Shown: one piece after another, positions 7,041-10,000 of the stretch
How the letters are laid out: each line of letters starts with the position of its first letter
Numbering within the stretch: the stretch's first letter is position 1
Source of the DNA: Candidatus Hydrogenedens sp.
GTDB lineage: Bacteria; Hydrogenedentota; Hydrogenedentia; Hydrogenedentales; Hydrogenedentaceae
Length of the DNA: 10,000 bases
Assembly (NCBI GenBank): GCA_020216745.1
Contig: JAIWNQ010000097.1
Span: 1-10,000, forward strand
Reading direction: 5' to 3'
The notes under the pieces: model-generated
What the model was told of the DNA's origin: nothing
What the model saw: only the letters and a program-made list of their open reading frames with translations
Databases searched by the model: none
Translations under genes and position numbers: made by a program

Positions 7041-7310
7041 TTACTTCTTTGGTGTATGAGTGCAGGTTAAATGTCGTTGATTGCATTCTTTGCAAATAAC
7101 AACCTCGTGATGTTTTAAAAAATTCTGTAAATGATTTCTCTGTGATGCTGAAATCAAACCTGTTCCACCACACAGAGGGCAAACATTATCCAGTGCCATT
7201 AAAATAGCATTGCGAATAAATTCAGAGCGGTTCGTCATTCCTTCTAATGCCTCCCAAAGGGCTTTGTCTGCTTTGAATGAAATAACTTGCGGTTCAGAAC
7301 TCATAGTCAT
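7041..7310 (-). CDS. Small ribbon-helix-helix regulator with Cys/His-rich zinc-ribbon-like C-terminus
   Basis: This is a predicted 89-residue protein when started at the ATG at 7310-7308. That ATG has AAAGGAG (7316-7322) five bases before it. The open frame reaches back 25 more codons, but those cover the promoter and operator and are rejected. Residues about 8-41 fit a CopG/Arc-type ribbon-helix-helix domain: a short strand (VISFKAD), helix one (LWEALEG), the turn with Asn27 and Arg28, and helix two (EFIRNAILMALDN). The second half carries CPLCGGTG (44-51), a CxxCxGxG knuckle like those in DnaJ, His60, His67, His68, CKEC (73-76) and HLTCTH with His80, Cys83, His85. This is a probable zinc site. 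It is the first gene of a zinc-type ABC importer operon, 16 bases upstream of the binding protein, so it is most likely the metal-responsive repressor of that operon. I do not know a named family with this layout. Confidence 0.8.
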   Translation of the reverse strand: MTMSSEPQVISFKADKALWEALEGMTNRSEFIRNAILMALDNVCPLCGGTGLISASQRNHLQNFLKHHEVVICKECNQRHLTCTHTPKK

Positions 7311-7344
7311 TATTACTCCTTTAACTTTGTTTATAGAAAACGCA

Positions 7345-7363
7345 GGTAATACATTGTAATACC
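7345..7363. promoter_or_regulatory. Candidate operator of the metal-uptake operon (19-bp near-palindrome)
   Basis: The plus strand reads GGTAATACATTGTAATACC. The 8-base arms match as an inverted repeat at 7 of 8 positions around a 3-base centre. The same DNA also holds a direct repeat of GTAATAC with a 10-base period, about one helical turn. It covers the -10 hexamer and predicted transcription start of the metal operon, so a bound protein would block RNA polymerase. Which protein binds is inferred: the adjacent RHH regulator is the obvious candidate, and a Zur/Fur protein elsewhere in the genome is the alternative. Confidence 0.55.
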
Positions 7364-7385
7364 ATATCCATATATAAAATGTCAA
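7356..7385 (-). promoter_or_regulatory. Promoter of the metal-uptake operon
   Basis: On the minus strand a perfect TTGACA (7380-7385) is followed after 18 bases by TATTAC (7356-7361), four of six matches to the -10 consensus. Transcription would start near 7349, about 40 bases before the regulator's ATG. The -10 lies inside the right arm of the near-palindrome described separately. A second small palindrome ACACGTGT (7399-7406) is just upstream of the -35. The rest of the 260-base spacer to recG (7311-7571) contains no gene I can support. Confidence 0.6.
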
Positions 7386-7571
7386 TTAGAACTTATACAC
7401 ACGTGTTAGTAATTTCTGAGCATCTTTAAATAAATTGACACGAAAACTATAAGTACATGAATTTCAACAGCCCTCAAATGATTTTCATTTTATATTCATT
7501 TTTTGTTCATGATGAATTGAAGAGATGAACAAACAGCATTATCAAAAGAATACCAAAATAGTAAAGCAATA

Positions 7572-9581
7572 CTATCTCTTACATACCAATATTTGGGCAT
7601 CATTTCTTGCCTGTTGAATAATTTGCAAGTCATGGCTAAAATCGATAAATTTAAGGTCAGACATACCTGCTTGTCGTAAGCCACCAAGTTCACCGTGCCC
7701 GCGGAGAAGCAGGTCTTGTTCAGCAATTTCAAATCCATTATTTGTTTGACATAGAATTTTTAATCGTTCGATACCAGCGGAATTAAGGGAGGTAGGTACC
7801 AAGAAACAAAACGAATCATAAGAACTTCTCCCAACTCGACCGCGTAATTGGTGAAGTTGAGCAAGTCCAAAACAATCAGCATTTTCTATAACAAGTGTAG
7901 TAGCATGTGGAATATCAACACCAACCTCAATGACTGTGGTACAGAACAAGACATCAATTTCTCCTTTTCCAAGGCGATTCATTACCTCTGCTTTCTCATT
8001 AAAAGATAACCTCCCATGGAGCAAGTCTGTTCGTAATGTTGAAAAAGCACCGTTACGCAGTGTTTCATAGATATTGAATAAAGGTTTAAGGTTCTCCTTA
8101 TGAGTTGATTCCTCAATGCTTGGGCAAACCCAATAGGTGGCAAAACCGTTCTGAGCCTGCTTTATTATAAAGTTCAGTAAATCCTCTCTTTTTTCTTCAC
8201 GGACAATATGAGTCTTAACAGGTTTTCTACCTGATGGTAATTCGTCGATGATACTAATATCCATACCTCCATAAACAGTTAGGGCGAGAGTTCGCGGAAT
8301 AGGTGTTGCAGTGAGATATAAAATATCGGGAGCCTGACCCTTCATTCGCAATTTTTTCCTCTGCATCACTCCAAAACGGTGCTGTTCGTCAATTACGACC
8401 AACCCTAAATTTTGGAACTGTGTCGTATCCTGAATTAAAGCATGGGTTCCAATGACAATATTTACCTTACCATTGGCTATCTTTTGACGTATTTCTTTAG
8501 CATTCCTTACAGAACCTGTGAGTAATGCTACCTGAACAGGTAGGACGTTAAGGAAATGTTGAATATTTAAATAGTGTTGTTCTGCCAATATTTCAGTAGG
8601 AGCCATTAAAACAGTTTGATAGCCACTATCTACAGCAGAGAGTAAGGCATGTATAGCCACCAGTGTTTTGCCACAACCGACATCGCCTTGAATAAGCCTC
8701 AGCATTTGTTTATTTGAACTCATATCATGTAATACTTCATCTATAACCCGTTTCTGTGCATTAGTCAAACTAAAGGGAAGGCTTTTTTGGAATGTTTTAA
8801 GAAGTGAACCATTAATTCTATGTCTACATATATGTTCTGATGCGAGGTTTGTTGTTCTCCATGTTAACCATTCTTTTTGTAATTTCAACACTTCATCATA
8901 GGCTAAACGTTGGCGTGCCTGTTCTACCTCTTCGATAGAATCTGGGAAGTGTAGTTTTCTTATGGCATCTTGTAACGTCATAAATCCACGGGCATTGATG
9001 AATTCTTCAGATAATGTATCATCAATTAAAATTTGCGTCAATACTTCATAAATCCATCTACGAAATGAGCGAAGCGAAATACCCTCAGTTACGGTGTAAA
9101 TAGGCACTAAACGGGAAGTGTGGATGCTCTCTTCTTCAGGCACATACTCTTCATACTCTGGATTATTCATCACAAATCTGGAATTAAATTTTTCGATAGA
9201 ACCGTATAAGAAAAATTTCTTTCCCGTTTGAAACACATGATTAATAAGATAGCCTCTTCCCCAAAAAATTGCCTCTAAGTTGCCCGTATCATCTTTGAAC
9301 ATAACCCGTGCTTGTTGAATACCTTTCGATAGAAAAACACGCCTTGCCTTTTCAACCGTTACCAACAAGGTATATTTATTGCCGTTTCTAATTGAGTTAA
9401 TGGTGCAAATATTTCTTCGGTCTTCATACCTACGAGGTGGGTAGAGCAATAGGTCCTTCACGGTATAAATACCCATCTGATTTAGTCGCCGTTCACGGCT
9501 TTTACCAATTTCTGGAAGTTCTGAAATTGATGCATCCCAATGATTTGGATATGTAGATGCGAGATTCTTTTTTGCACCCAT
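7572..9581 (-). CDS. recG: ATP-dependent DNA helicase RecG
   Basis: RecG is a double-stranded DNA translocase that regresses stalled replication forks and processes branched DNA. The 669-residue protein has the N-terminal wedge/OB region, including LPEIGKSRERRLNQMGI and LLLYPPRRYEDR (45-56). The superfamily 2 helicase core shows Walker A GDVGCGKT (299-306), MAPTEILAEQH (326-336), GTHALIQ (378-384), the DEQHRFG box (398-404), TATPIPRTLA (424-433), TTVIEVGVD (548-556) and motif VI QLRGRVGRS (578-586). The TRG translocation region reads AEQDLLLRGHGELGGLRQAG (620-639), with His where Pro is usual. The C-terminus stops about 20-35 residues earlier than typical RecG. The core is otherwise complete and should be functional. 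The start (ATG 9581-9579) has AGGA about nine bases upstream; the nearby upstream ATG is out of frame. Confidence 0.96.
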   Translation of the reverse strand: MGAKKNLASTYPNHWDASISELPEIGKSRERRLNQMGIYTVKDLLLYPPRRYEDRRNICTINSIRNGNKYTLLVTVEKARRVFLSKGIQQARVMFKDDTGNLEAIFWGRGYLINHVFQTGKKFFLYGSIEKFNSRFVMNNPEYEEYVPEEESIHTSRLVPIYTVTEGISLRSFRRWIYEVLTQILIDDTLSEEFINARGFMTLQDAIRKLHFPDSIEEVEQARQRLAYDEVLKLQKEWLTWRTTNLASEHICRHRINGSLLKTFQKSLPFSLTNAQKRVIDEVLHDMSSNKQMLRLIQGDVGCGKTLVAIHALLSAVDSGYQTVLMAPTEILAEQHYLNIQHFLNVLPVQVALLTGSVRNAKEIRQKIANGKVNIVIGTHALIQDTTQFQNLGLVVIDEQHRFGVMQRKKLRMKGQAPDILYLTATPIPRTLALTVYGGMDISIIDELPSGRKPVKTHIVREEKREDLLNFIIKQAQNGFATYWVCPSIEESTHKENLKPLFNIYETLRNGAFSTLRTDLLHGRLSFNEKAEVMNRLGKGEIDVLFCTTVIEVGVDIPHATTLVIENADCFGLAQLHQLRGRVGRSSYDSFCFLVPTSLNSAGIERLKILCQTNNGFEIAEQDLLLRGHGELGGLRQAGMSDLKFIDFSHDLQIIQQARNDAQILVCKR

Positions 9582-9620
9582 TGAAACATTCCTGTAATAC
9601 TAAATGTCATTCTTGTTATA

Positions 9621-9633
9621 GAATATTATATTC
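9621..9633. promoter_or_regulatory. Palindromic -10-like element in the recG/acyltransferase divergent spacer
   Basis: GAATATTATATTC is a perfect 6-base inverted repeat with one central base, in the 106-base spacer between the divergent genes. It contains TATAAT on the minus strand (9625-9630), correctly placed for recG with a leader of about 36 bases, and TATTAT on the plus strand for the acyltransferase-like gene. Neither has a recognisable -35. It could act as a shared -10 region or be chance in AT-rich DNA. Confidence 0.3.
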
Positions 9634-9687
9634 TTTCTTTTTAGATTGCTTCCCGTCACAAACAAATCAATCACAGGAGTATAGAAC

Positions 9688-10000
9688 ATGAAACGGAAAA
9701 TTAAATTTCTTCTACCTGTCCTATTTGTTATTGTTGTGTTAATCGCTGGATTTTATTTTTGGTTATACCCGATACGTGGACCAAAAGAGAACGTGGATGT
9801 GCAAAAGGCTTTTTTAGAAGAAGTGGAAGGCACAAAGGTTCTTCACTTAAAAGGAACACCTTATGAAATGGGGTTTCAACGTGGTGTATTGCTGAAAGAT
9901 GTGGTTCGTAAAAGTTTAACACGATTTGACGAACTTCTGGAATTGGCAAAAAGGGAAGTGGGACTACCAAAATTTGCGGCGAAGTTAATTTTAGACATAA
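9688..10000 (+). CDS. C45-type acyltransferase/hydrolase-like protein, N-terminal part
   Basis: The gene starts at ATG 9688 after CAGGAG (9674-9679, 8-base spacer) and stays open to the window edge, giving 104 codons. The protein begins MKRKIKFLLPVLFVIVVLIAG, a basic start then a hydrophobic segment (about 7-24) that is either a membrane anchor or an uncleaved signal. After a short linker comes LHLKGTPYEMGFQRGVLLKD (about 54-73). The pattern 'G-x-P-Y-E-x-G-x-x-x-G' is typical of the start of the C45 acyl-CoA:6-aminopenicillanic-acid acyltransferase-like or phospholipase B-like Ntn-hydrolase family. The catalytic Cys of that family lies further on, outside the window, so activity cannot be judged. 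It is the only plus-strand gene, divergent from recG. The family assignment rests on this one motif and is moderate. Confidence 0.65.
   Translation, partial: MKRKIKFLLPVLFVIVVLIAGFYFWLYPIRGPKENVDVQKAFLEEVEGTKVLHLKGTPYEMGFQRGVLLKDVVRKSLTRFDELLELAKREVGLPKFAAKLILDI

Noticed and set aside
7311..7385. Longer N-terminus for the RHH regulator (25 extra residues starting MTFYIWIWYY)
   Set aside because: Those codons cover the TTGACA/TATTAC promoter and the operator, and a strong AAAGGAG precedes the internal ATG at 7310.
7504..7531. Inverted repeat TGTTCAT/ATGAACA (14-base loop) as a recG terminator
   Set aside because: On the recG (minus) strand it is followed by A residues, not a U-run, and the 7-bp stem is AT-rich with a large loop.
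7496..7738. 80-codon minus-strand reading frame overlapping the recG 3' end, considered as a small gene or as the missing RecG tail
   Set aside because: It overlaps recG in another frame, its start lies within recG coding sequence without a good ribosome binding site, and the part beyond the recG stop has no recognisable RecG-like residues.

Overview
The window is bacterial, AT-rich and densely packed. Nine of its ten complete or near-complete genes lie on the minus strand, as does a partial ssb at the left edge. The only plus-strand gene starts at 9688 and runs off the right edge. The gene set (ssb, rpsF, lipB, rsmA, recG and a zinc/manganese-type ABC importer) is ordinary bacterial chromosome. 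Secreted proteins with a signal peptide and with a lipobox fit a diderm-like cell. I cannot place the phylum from the sequence. There are no RNA genes, insertion sequences, CRISPR arrays or phage genes.

Layout, reading along the minus strand from right to left: recG (9581-7572) stands alone and is divergent from a C45-type acyltransferase-like gene. After a 260-base spacer comes a metal-uptake operon: a small ribbon-helix-helix/zinc-ribbon regulator (7310-7041), a periplasmic metal-binding protein (7024-6137), an ABC ATPase (6113-5304) and an ABC-3 permease (5311-4451). The operon promoter has a consensus TTGACA -35. A 19-bp near-palindrome covers its -10 and predicted start point, which suggests autoregulation by the small regulator.

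The next run is a lipoprotein of unknown function (4293-3634), rsmA (3621-2659), a PAS histidine-kinase-like protein (2614-1520) and lipB (1517-840), with gaps of 12, 44 and 2 bases. The kinase-like protein keeps its phospho-acceptor His and N-box but has lost the glycines of its ATP-lid motifs, so it may be a pseudokinase.

Last is rpsF followed by ssb (664 to beyond 1), the classic S6-SSB pair, with its own extended -10 promoter.

The most interesting locus is the metal operon: an unusual candidate zinc sensor (RHH DNA-binding fold plus a Cys/His-rich C-terminus) encoded beside the transporter it probably controls, with a matching operator visible in the DNA. This is an inference from architecture and context.
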